A DNA stretch of 64,000 nucleotides from Branchiostoma floridae (taxonomy: Eukaryota; Chordata; Leptocardii; Amphioxiformes; Branchiostomatidae): the NCBI RefSeq assembly GCF_000003815.2, contig NC_049982.1:20540083-20604082 (forward strand). The letters run 5' to 3'. The stretch's first letter is position 1. Each line of letters starts with the position of its first letter. This document shows, piece after piece, positions 23,401 to 35,400 of the stretch. Made by a program: the position numbers and the translations under genes. Under the pieces are notes generated by a model, which was given only the letters and a program-made list of their open reading frames with translations, ran no database searches and was not told where the DNA came from.

Positions 23401-26400
23401 AGTTGTTTCCTGGGGGGAGTGAAGCCGATGTGGGCCCGCTGTAACTTCTGGAAATGTGCTGCAGACAAAGGGAGAAGTTTTGTTTGTCTGTGAGTGAAGT
23501 GAAGAAAGTTGTGGTAAAGTGGCTTTCCCAAGGGAACAGCTTCAACGAGCATGTCAGGAGATTCGAACCCAGGACCTCTAGGGTCTGGGTCAAACACCCC
23601 ACCATTTCGTAACCAACGCCACCTGTTTTCTATACAGGTACATGTACTATTCTTTGCACTGTGCTCATTGATGGAACATGTCCATTAGCATTAGGCTATT
23701 GAGATTTCCACATGGTCTAAGTACAATTACTGTGCAATAATTGCTTAATATGCCAAGCTCTCTTGGTACAATGACAATGCTACAAAAGCAAATTTCGTAA
23801 TCACGAGTTGACATTATGTGAATTTACATGATAATGGATTGGTCATGACAAACCTCATCACAATCGAATCACATACATTGTAAAATCAGCATGTGTAATC
23901 ACAATCTGTTTATTTTCTCTGTCATTTGGGATTGGGTATCTTGAAATTAGTTGATTTCCAGTTGATTTTGACACTGGGGTTTGATTTGTTCATCATTTTT
24001 TCATTGCCTGGCCAGCTGGTAGCCTGAGTGCCAGCCTCCATAGTGACTGGCTGAATCTGTTTGCTGGCTAAATACATGGTTAGCAAGCAAAAGAATTAAG
24101 CCAGTCGCTACAGAGGCTGGCACTCAGGTTAGCAAGCTGGCTCCTTGTTCGTAAAAGACCTACCAGATACACTGGACAGGACACCGGGTGGTTTGGAAGG
24201 TTCTGTATCATCTGGGAAGGTCAAGCAACAGGTGTTCAAGGTCAAGCAAGTGTTCTTTTCCTGGTATTACCTGGAACCAGCTAAGGTGTTTTTACAACCT
24301 TTTGTTGTTCATGCCACTGATAAATAAGCATGCTCATAATGACTTATCTCTTGTTAACATGTTTGTTGACTTGTTTACCTGTTTGTTGAGACATGTTTAT
24401 CATTTACACTTAGGTTGTGGACTTGTTTATGCTACTTACATGGCCGTGTGCTGAGTTCTTCCAAGGCTTCAAACTCTCTCTGTGAGACCATGCTGTCAAA
24501 CCTGCCCAGGTCGGTAGGTGTGATGATCCCCCTGTTGGCACGGAAACAACAAGAAGGTAAACAAAATAGGTGTGAAAACATGCCCAATCAAGGTGCACAT
24601 TCACATGTCCACAGAACAGGGTGTTGTACCTGATCTCCCTGAGAACCAGGATCTTCTCTGGTTTGTCCAGGATGGCAAGGACTGGCTGTCCCAGCTCCTC
24701 CACTGTTCCCCCCTCCGTGTACTGTAGGAACACAGGCAAGTTAGACAGGGGGTGGTGGGTCACATCATAGCTTAGACAAAACTTCATATTAACATTGCTG
24801 CTACAGTACACTACATTTACAGCTTCAACAGCATTTACAGAGAATCAACTTTATTAGACATGCAGACATGCTATCTTTTGACAGGTTGTTACCTTCAACC
24901 TTACGCACCCACAGAGAGGAAAGAAGAGAGGCAGGTAGAGTATTATGGAGGATGACAGTACCATCCAAATGCCAGCTGAATTGTTCAGATGCTACACCCA
25001 TCAGGTTACATAATGAAGACTTGGAGATGAGGAGAAGTGATTGGGAGATTACATTGTATGGACACCAAGACTGACAGCCAACATGACATATGAGAATTTA
25101 GCTGTGGTGTAAGAAGAGTGACCAGTACCAGTGGGTCCAGGGTGTCTAAAACAGACTGCGCCAACTCCTCAACTGGTCCCCCTGCCTCGTACTGCATGAA
25201 CCACACACAGGGTTAGTAGCACACAAACTGGGGAGGGGTGCGTAACACACTTGGGGGTAGGTAGGAACACACATATTGTGAGGAGGGGGTCACAGATGGG
25301 GAAGGTTTGATTTTACACATAAACAGAGGCTTTGTTATTTTGAAATATAGCATGGGAAGGGTTGTTCTAATGCATGCCTATACCCACTTTTAATGGGTGT
25401 CTAAAGTACCTGTTACAGGTGAGAGAGCAGGTTTGGGGTACGACATACCCTTCTGACATGTCTCAAGATGGCATTAGCCTCATCTTCGTTGAGAAGTTTC
25501 CGTGCCATCTCCTCGATCCGAGACACGGCAGAGACGGACAACATGTCCTGGTGCATGACCTGGCTTCCTGCGCCCTTCTCAAAAATGCCGCGCTGTCGGC
25601 CGAGGTTCATGCCTTGTGTGCTGCCTAGGGAGTCCTGGGATCCTAGCAAGGCAGGTGGTGAGCTCATTGTTAGATTTCTTCAACAGCAGAATAACAACAT
25701 CGTCACCTTACAAGTTATACAACAAAAATAAAGACACCAAAGAAAGGTTGTATACATCCATGTATTGCAACTGTCATTGTCAAGTTGTGCATCATTCCTA
25801 TTGTGATAATCATTGTGTCTTGAGTTAAACATGTTGGAGGATTTTACGGGGGAAAATTCATATTTTCAAGATTTGGTTATGTTTTTACTTGCAATGTTTC
25901 ACAAAGAAGCACAGTGATTTGCTCATCACCTCCACCTAGCACCAGTGTTATAAGTGGCAGTTTGATTGACCTAACTTTGGATGCCAAAAAGGCAATGGTA
26001 AAACATGTCAAGCTGAAGCACAATCCTTTTTGATATCAACACTTTGTCAGAACGTAAAATATAAATCCAGTGTGAAAAAGCAGAGTGAAAATTTTGGAGT
26101 TGAAAGTTGTATGTTGATATAGCTTGTGTTATTTCAACTGTACATATCAAGTTAAGTGGTGAATGCACCTGAAAACCTTACAGCCCACTCCTTCACCAAA
26201 GATACCCAAACCTACCTGCACTGCTAGTACTGCAGTCATCAGAATCACCAGAGGCTTGGAAATTAAAGACAGGAATTATCACCACAGGAAGGAGACATGC
26301 AAGAAAGGACAGGTGTAGGGTTAGGGAAGACCGCCACATCTAATGAGGTGGCTCCTTCTCATATCTCCTATATTAAAGTCAGAATATGGTCATGTCAAGG

Positions 26401-29400
26401 AGTTACTAAATAGATACTGATACCATTCTACTTTCATATCTGAGCACCAATATTTAAAAGGCAGAATAGAGTCCATTCCAAGACACCATGCGGATGTTTG
26501 TTGCCATTGTTTAGAATTGATTTTAAAGTTTTGTAATTATATGTCTAGGACATTTGATACTTCAGAAATATTTTTAACACTGTTTCAACTTTATGAATAT
26601 TTCCCTGGTCCTGTAAAACTTTGGAAATATTCGTGGTGTGGAATTGGATACTTCTAATGGTTTCTAAATAATGATAACAGCATTCTACCATTATTTACCA
26701 TTTTCTACCATTTTCTACCATTTTTTGTAAATGGGTCAGTGGCCTGGGTAGATAGTAATTCACACATCCTTGCTAAGTATGGTTGGGTGCCATGCAACAA
26801 TGGCCCACCACAAAGGATCCACCAGTACCCAGCAGTGAAATCTAAAAATATACAGATGCAACAATAGGGCTTACTTTTATGGGGGCAATAAACTAATTTT
26901 ACCATTTGGCCAGGTTTACCATTTTTTGTAAATATTTGTAAATGTGAAATAATCACAGAGAGGTTTCACAATTATTCTAAATGAAGGTATTTTTGTACAG
27001 TTACTTTCAAAATGTTTCTAAAATATTCAAAGAAATTCAAATAAATGAATATGTTCTTAGTCAATTTTTTGAAAATAATTTAATTATTGTGGCTCAGATA
27101 TTCTTTTATTCAAAATAATTCAGAATAATTATAAATATCGCCTAAAAACCCTCATGGTGTCTTGGAATGGACTCTATACTATGTATATCATATTGAAATA
27201 GTTGTTTGTATAATCCTGGATAGAAAGGAATTTTTAAAAAAGCAGTGAGAGAAGAATAGTTCAGTAAAATCACTGATCATTTTTATGAATAATATAGCTA
27301 TTTACCATCTTCAACAATCATCATGACATTCCACTGACCTTCAGAATTGCTACTTTTCCTGCCTTTACTCTCGCTGTCACTTGACCTTGAGGACCTGCCG
27401 GATGACCTTCCCTTCTCCAGCTCATCCTCACTGCCGCTGGACTTGTTCTTGGACAGTAAACCTGAAGGTCGTGACCTGATCTTCTTGGCACTCCTCCCCA
27501 AGGAACCCATAAACTGCTTCATCTTTGAGTCACTCTTGCCTTTGGAGTCTTTTTTACCTACGGAATCTTTCCCTTTAGAATCTCCTTTCCCTTTCGACTC
27601 TCTTTTTCCTCTGGAATCACCCTTTTCTCTGGAGTCTCCTTTCCCTCTGGAATCTCCCTTCCCTCTGGAATCACCTTTTCCTCTGGAGTCTCCCTTTCCT
27701 TTGGAATCTTTCTTCTTGCTTTTGTCTTTTTCCTTTCTAAAGAGGAAGTCTTTAAAAGTGCGGGACCTCCCCACTGTAGCAGTTGCATCCTTGTCCTTTT
27801 TACTTTTCGCTGGTTTGTCTGAAAGGAAACAAACTCGTTTAAAACTTTATGTTGTGAGAGTGGATCAAACTTTACAGTCTAGTATTATCTAGCTTGTACA
27901 TACTGCACAAAACATGTGTTATGCCAAAAGTGGTTTACCAGGAATGCAAAACAATGAAACTGTATCATCCCACATGAAGTCCATAGGAAGTTCCATCCAC
28001 CTGACCCCTACATTTACAGAACAGTTCCTGTGTACAAACCTGTAGGCAGGGTGAGACTCTGTGTCCTTCTCACAGGCCGCGAGGGTTGACTCAGTTCCAC
28101 CAGGGCCTGTCGCGACTTCTCCCTTCCCGGTGATAATGAGCGGTCCCTACCGGGAGGGGAAGTCGACCTTGACCGTTTCCACATGGGTGTCTCTGTCTGA
28201 ACTTCTACTGAACGAGAAGAGTTCGTCCCCACAGAAATATCGTCTTGGACAGTTTGTGTGAAGGTTTCCACACGAGGAGACGTTTGTTGGTTGGACTCCT
28301 CAAAATGGTAGGAGACTGGCCGTGTGGCCTTTAGGGGCCCTGGGGGTGAAATACTGGGTCCTGTGAATTGAAATAAACACAAACTTTTATTGCCTACCAT
28401 AGCATTACTTAGTCATGCTGAAGTACACTTGAATTGTGACTGAACTATTTGGTCCGCGCATGGTCTTTTTAGCGAATGCCCACAAACGCCCACTCTAGAG
28501 AAGTCCGCGCTGCACGAATCTCATTTTTGCTTGGAATATGGCCACGTTGTGCTCCCATGTATTAATCCTGAGTTTCAAGTCAATCCATCGACCCGAAGTG
28601 ACATAAATCAAAGTTTTCGATTCTCGATGGTCTTTTTAGCGAACGCCCAGCAAAATGTCTTTTTAGCGAATGCCCACTATATCCACAAAAATATCAGCCG
28701 TCGCGCAACTACACCTAAACTTACCGCCACAAACATGTTCAAGATGGTGTCCCATTGATGTGTACGGAGTTTCCGTGCTTTACAAGCATTTTAAGCCCCT
28801 GTTTTTGGTCAAAATGTAGGGCGCCGATACTGCTATACATTAACAATGGCAATTCAAAATGGCGGGCACTAGTCATGTGACCTCCTTGCGGGACTGTTCT
28901 ATAAGTATCGCGGGAGGGACTGTTGTAGCATAGCTTATCATACATAACTATTTACATTATAATAATAACTCTTCACCAAACTGGACTTTTCTTATCTTTA
29001 TTTATCACAAAAACATTGTTACAATGAGGATTTGATTAGATGAGTATCTGTTACAGTGTGTACAAACTTATTTCAAATACAAAAATGTATTTCATTTCAC
29101 TTCCTAAATATTTTTAAAGTATTGGAAGGGGTTGACACATAAACAATATTCATTGCATTATTTGTGTGCAGAAAAATGTGACCACTTGCTATTAATAGCC
29201 TATTTAATATAGTAATAAAATGTTGGAACATGGCATGAGCAGGCTCCTCTTCTGAGTACAGAAAGGAAATGTTTGATAACATTTAGTTATGACGTAGAAA
29301 ATTTCAATTGTAAAATGTACCTTTATTAACATTGACAAACAAATTGTTTTTCTCTTCTTAATAAATGACGACAATACAGGTAAGGTGTGTTTCCTTTTAT

Positions 29401-32400
29401 AACAGGCCAGGTAAGACGCCGTACAGGTAAATAAGGTGTGTTTCCTTTTATAGCAGACCAGGTAAGACACCGTACAGGTGAGTAACGTGTGTTTCCTTGA
29501 CTACAGACTAGGTAAGACACCGTACAGGTGAGTAACGTGTACTTCCTTTGATTACAGACCAGGTAAGACACCGCACAGGTGAGTAAGGTGTGTTTCCTTT
29601 GCCTATAGACCATATAGGGCATTATACAGGTAAGAAAGGTGTCTTTCCTTTGCCTATATACCATATAGGCCATTAAACAGGCGAGTAAGGCGTCTTTCCT
29701 TTGCCTATAGACCAGATAGGGTATTATGCAGGTGAGTAAAGCAACTTTCCTTTGCCTATAGACCAGATAGGGTATTATACAGGTGAGTAAGGTGCCTTTC
29801 CTTTGCCTGTAGACCATATAGGGCATTATACAGGTAAGTAAGGTGTCTTTCCTTTGCCTATAGACCAGATAGGGTATTATACAGGTGAGTAAAGCAACAT
29901 TCCTTTGCCTATNNNNNNNNNNNNNNNNNNNNNNNNNNNNNNNNNNNNNNNNNNNNNNNNNNNNNNNNNNNNNNNNNNNNNNNNNNNNNNNNNNNNNNNN
30001 NNNNNNNNNNNNATAGGCAAGGAAGTTGCTTTACTCACCTGCATAATACCCTATCTGGTCTATAGGCAAAGGAAAGACGCCTTACTTACCTGTATAATGC
30101 CCTATCTGGTCTATAGGTAAAGGAAAGACACCTTACTCACCTGTATAATACCCTATCTGGTATATAGGCAAAGAAAAGTTGCTTTACTCACCCTATCTGG
30201 TCTATAGGCAAAGGAAAGACACCCTACTTATCTGTATAATGCCCTATCTGGTATATAGGCGAAGGAAAGACACCTACCTTACCTGTATAATGCCCTATCT
30301 GGTCTATAGACAAAGGAAAGTTGCTTTACTCACCTGCATAATACCCTATCTGGTCTATAGGCAAAGGAAAGACGCCTTACTCGCCTGTATAATGCCCTAT
30401 ATGGTATATAGGCAAAGGAAAGACGCCTTACTCGCCTGTATAATGGCCTATATGGTATATAGGCAAAGGAAACACACCTTACTCACCTGTGCGGTGTCTT
30501 ACCTGGTCTGTAATCAAAGGAAATACACGTTACTCACCTGTACGGTGTCTTACCTGGTCTGTTATAAAAGGAAACACACATTACTTACCTGTACGGTGTC
30601 TTACCTGGTCTGTTATAAAAGGAAACACACATTACTTACCTGTATGTTGTCTTACCTGGCCTGTTATAAAAGGAAATACACGTTACTCACCTGCATGGTG
30701 TCTTACCTGGTCTGTAATCACAGGAAATACACGTTACTCACCTGTACGGTGTCTTACCTGGTCTGTTATAAAAGGAAACACACATTACTTACCTGTACGG
30801 TGTCTTACCTGGTCTGTTATAAAAGGAAACACACATTACTTACCTGTATGTTGTCTTACCTGGCCTGTTATAAAAGGAAATACACGTTACTCACCTGCAT
30901 GGTGTCTAACCTGCTCTGTAATCAAAGGAAATACACTTTACTCACCTGTATGGTGTCTTACCTGGTCTGTAATCACAGGAAATACATGTTACTCACCTGT
31001 ACGGTGTCTTACCTGGTCTGCTATAAAAGGAAACACACCTTACTTACCTGTACGGCGTCTTACCTGGCCTGTTATAAAAGAAACACACCTTACTTACCTG
31101 TATTGTTGTCATTTATTAAGAAGAGAAAAACAATTTGTTTGTCAATGTTAATAAAGGTACATTTTACAATTGAAATTTTCTACGTCACAACTAAATGTTA
31201 TAAAACATTTCCTTTCTGTACTCAGAAGAGGAGCCCGCTCATGCCATGTTCCAACATTTTATTAGACTATTAATAGCATGTGGTTACATTTTTCTGCACA
31301 CAAATAATGCAATGAATATTGTTTATGTGTCAACCCCTTCCAATACTTTAAAAATATTTAGGAAGTGAAATGAAATACATTTTTGTATTTGAAATAAGTT
31401 TGTACACACTGTAACAGATAATCATCTAATCAAATCCTCATTGTAACAATGTTTCTGTGATAAATAAAGATGAAAAGTCCAGTTTGGTGAAGAGTTATTA
31501 TTATAATGTAAATAGTATTGTTAATAATGAATAGCTATGTTTTTCTAGTATTGGTTACCCGCCCCTAGTCAGGTTTATAACACTAATGTGCCTGAGCCTT
31601 TTGTACATTAATTGGGCACTGAGGAGAATCAATATCCATATTTGCACTAAGTTCCTCAAACCTGGGTAATTATGGCACAGAAAAAAGGACCACAATGTAA
31701 ATATCAGTCAGATGATAGCACTATGAATTGAAAATCTTGTTCAGAATTCACTCTAAAATGGTTGTATGATAAGCTATGCTACAACAGTCCCTGCCGCGAT
31801 ACTTATAGAACAGTCCCGCAAGGAGGTCACATGACTAGTGCCCGCCATTTTGAATTGCCATTGTTAATGTATGGCAGTATCGGCGCCGTACATTTTGACC
31901 AAAAACAGGGACTTAAAATGCTTGTAAAGCACGGGAACTCCGTACACATCAATGGGACACCATCTTGAACATGTTTGTGGCGGTAGGTTTAGGTGTAGTT
32001 GCGCAACGGCTGATATTTTTGTGGATATAGTGGGCATTCGCTAAAAAGACATTTTGCTGGGCGTTCGCTAAAAAGACCATCGAGAATCGAAAACTTTGAT
32101 TTATGTCACTTCGGGTCGATGGATTGACTTGAAACTCAGGATTAATACATGGGAGCACAACGTGGCCATATTCCAAGCAAAAAAAATGAGATTCGTGCAG
32201 CGCGGACTTCTCTAGAGTGGGCGTTTGTGGGCATTCGCTAAAAAGACCCTCCCTTTGGTCCGCTGATAACATATTCAAAAACGTATATAAAGAAAGTGTT
32301 TATCATGCTAATAGCTAACTTACCATTCTTGAAATTTTTGAAAATAACTGGCAGCATTAAAAGAAGCAAACACAGAAAAACCATTACAACAATGAGAAAG

Positions 32401-35400
32401 CTACGGAACATTATCTAATACATTTGTACATGATTTGAGTTGGAGAACAGTTTAATTCTCATTGCTTAATCAATCAAGTCAGATTTTTTACTTTCACGTA
32501 ATTATTTGATTCGTGACATTGCATGCCACAAAATCACAGCTTCAAACCTAAAATGACTATAAAGCCAATAGCTGCACTGCTCAGGGTAAAAGTTCCATTG
32601 ATTCATTACAGCTTGTAAGAACCCTTGCAGCAACTCAACTCTATGGATGACGTCCCCCTCCGACTCCAAATCTAACTAATGCGTGACCACAAAAAGACCA
32701 CTATAAGAAAAAAACAAGATGCCTAAATTCTCAAATTAGCGATCACAAACATGTACAGGATTTGAAGCAACAATAGAGCCAACAAGTCATTTTTCCTCTA
32801 TTCAAGACGTGCAGAAAGTGACACCAACCAAACAAGATTTCTATTGTTATTTTGTCATGTGGACTATTGTTTCAGGGGAGCAGACGAAAATCAGTGTACC
32901 CATGGATGTTATCCATAGAATTCACTTTCTGTGGCCTGATTGGAGCAAGCCAGAAACATTATCAGCATCATTACTGGTAACAGACACCTCCAGCTTTTAG
33001 ATTCTTGAAGCCCTATCAAAACCCTCTCCAGAAGCTGAGCCCCTGGTGAGCACTGTCATTACTCTGTGAGGAAAGTTGATCCTTTGTTGACACAAACTTA
33101 GCAGGGGACTAAGTAACTGTCATGCTCCATTAATTCAGCAGCTCTGGGAAATGTGTAAACTGTTTTTCCTAGTGAAATAACTTCTGATTCTTTGTCTAGG
33201 ATTAAAAATGTGTAATATAATATAGTTTCTCAATAATAATTTGGACCAATGGGTACTTTAATCTGTTTCCCTTTCAGGTATAATTTTTGCCTGCCTGCTA
33301 AATGTTTGACCTAAGAAGTGTCTGGCATTTTTGCATGTAGGAGGCTAACAAAACGTTTCTTCATTGGTCTGATCTCATTGACTCTCATTAAGGTGTGATT
33401 GGCTCCAAGCAGAAGTGAGGTAGGTACTGACTGTTTCTCTGTCCCTTCCTCATGACCTTCCTGCCAGCCTGGCCGGCCACCCAGCTGTACTCTGCCAACA
33501 TCTCCTTGTAGGCTGGATACTTCCCCACATCCTACACACACAGACAGGAAAGTATGATTACCAGAAAACTCAGTCAGTCAAAGCAAAATAAGTACATTTT
33601 TTCTGCTGCATAACCATTACTGCTCTGGTGCCTAAAAAGAAAAATCATAAAGTCTAACAAGGTTTATGTTACAAATATCTAAATACACAACTTGTACACC
33701 ATTTTGCTGCATGGTAATAACAGGTTGAATATTTTTCACCCAATTGTCTACAAATATCCATCAGTGTGTGCTGTGTATAATCAGTGCTACCTTGATGGTC
33801 ATGGTGACGTGGTTCTGGTGCCGTAGGAACTCCACAGCCTCGGTGTGTGTGATGTTCTCGAAGCTGGTCCCGTTAACGTCCAGTATCTGATCACCTTCCT
33901 TGATGCTGTTATGTTCTGCCAGGCTGCCAACATCCACCCTGAGAACAACGGCTCCGTTTACTTACACACAAGTTTACAACAAGAACCTGGTGCTGTGTTT
34001 GAAGACAGCTGTGACCACTTTTTACTGTACTTTGTGTATTACCTGATCCTATCCACATATGGACATAATAACCACAGTAAGTCAAATTACTGACTGTCTC
34101 TTACTGACTGTAGAAATGTGGCAATCACACATATGTTTTTGTATTTGGCACATCAGTAAAAGTTCACTGAAATCCTGGTCTTTAGAGTTACACAAGTCAT
34201 GTACATGTTAGTGTCAGGAACGTCAGGGCTCTAATGCCCAGACAAACATCTTGGAAGTATGTGAAAATTGAAAGTGCCCAACTGTTGGCTTCTGGAAGTT
34301 AAAAAGAACTACTTTCTCCAACCTTGCTACAGGGTTAAAGCTTTAAACGAACTGAGTATAATGTATAGATAGTTGTTTGTTCTGCTCACCGTGACACATA
34401 GATGCCGACCCCGTACTCGCTGCCGCCACGGATGTTGAACCCAATCATGCCCTGTTTGACCTTGAAGTTGACCTTTTTCTCATCCCCATCAGCGAGCAGC
34501 CTCATATTGCTCCGTGTTGTTGGCCGTGCTGTATCCTCACTGCCCTCTACGATTTTACGTTTTATTGTATCGTACCTGAGAAATAAATAAGTTAATGTAT
34601 AACAGAGTCCATTCCAAGTCACCATGAGGGTTTTTAGGTGATATTTGTAATTAGTCTGAATTATTTTGAATAAAAGAATATCTGAGCCACAATAATTAAA
34701 TTCTTTTACAAAAATTGACTAAGAAAATACTCATCTATTTGAATTCCTTTGAATATCTTGAACATTTTGAAAGTAACTGTACAAAAATATCTTTATTTAG
34801 AATAATTGTGAAACCTCTGTGTGATTATTTCTTATTTACAAATATTTATAAACTTTGCCAAATGCTAAAATTAGTTTATTGCCCCCATAAAAGTAAGCCC
34901 TATTGTTGCATCTGTATATTTTTAGATTACACTGCTGGGCACTGGTGGATCCTTTGTAGTGGGCCATTGTTGCATGGCACCCAACCATACTTTGCAAGGA
35001 TGTGTGAATTGCTATCTTCCCAGCCCACTGAACCATTTACAAAAAATGGTAGAAAATGTTAGATAATGGTAGAATGCTGTTATCATTTTATTTGACAAAC
35101 CGACAATAGCGAAACCCATACAGTCCTACATTTTCACTATTACCAAGAAGCGAGAAGAAGCCGAACTTTTGTGTTAGACTAGATTTGTGACACTTTTATA
35201 TGTTTATATCCTGACTTGTTGTGACCTGTACTTAGCTCGGTTGGGCAAATTGTGCAATAAAGGTCTTCATTCATTCATTATTTAGAAACCATTAGAAGTA
35301 TCCAATTCCAATTTTACAGGACCAGGGGAACATTTATAAAGTTGAAACAATGTTAAGAATATTTCTGAAGTATCAAATGTCCTAGACATATAATTACAAA

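Larger units (their letters stand above)
28458..32253. mobile_element. Foldback-type element with long inverted arms and a tandem-repeat core
   Basis: Two inverted arms, 28458-29912 and 30013-32253, begin near GGTCTTTTTAGCGAATGCCC at both outer ends and meet at a 100-N assembly gap. The direct repeat TTTGGTCCGC flanks both ends (28448-28457 and 32254-32263), a likely 9-10 bp target-site duplication as in Mutator-like elements. The inner part of each arm is an array of 51-bp units. The right arm has about 250 extra bases (about 31516-31760). No transposase is visible, but the centre is unsequenced. The left end lies 97 bases from the exon H acceptor. Confidence 0.88.

Noticed and set aside
27347-27892. 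181-codon plus-strand frame with LESPFP repeats
   Set aside because: It is the antisense shadow of PDZD7-like exon I and its hexapeptide minisatellite.
30179-31273. 364-codon open frame in the right arm of the foldback element (and 166 codons at 29326-29826 on -)
   Set aside because: The frame follows from a 51-bp tandem unit (divisible by 3); it has no start context, domain or splice support.
26705-35062. Similar 80-115 codon frames in both TA-flanked elements (26705-26956 on -, 34715-35062 on +)
   Set aside because: The similarity is explained by the two elements being copies of one transposon; it has no transposase motif, and a coding test was not possible.
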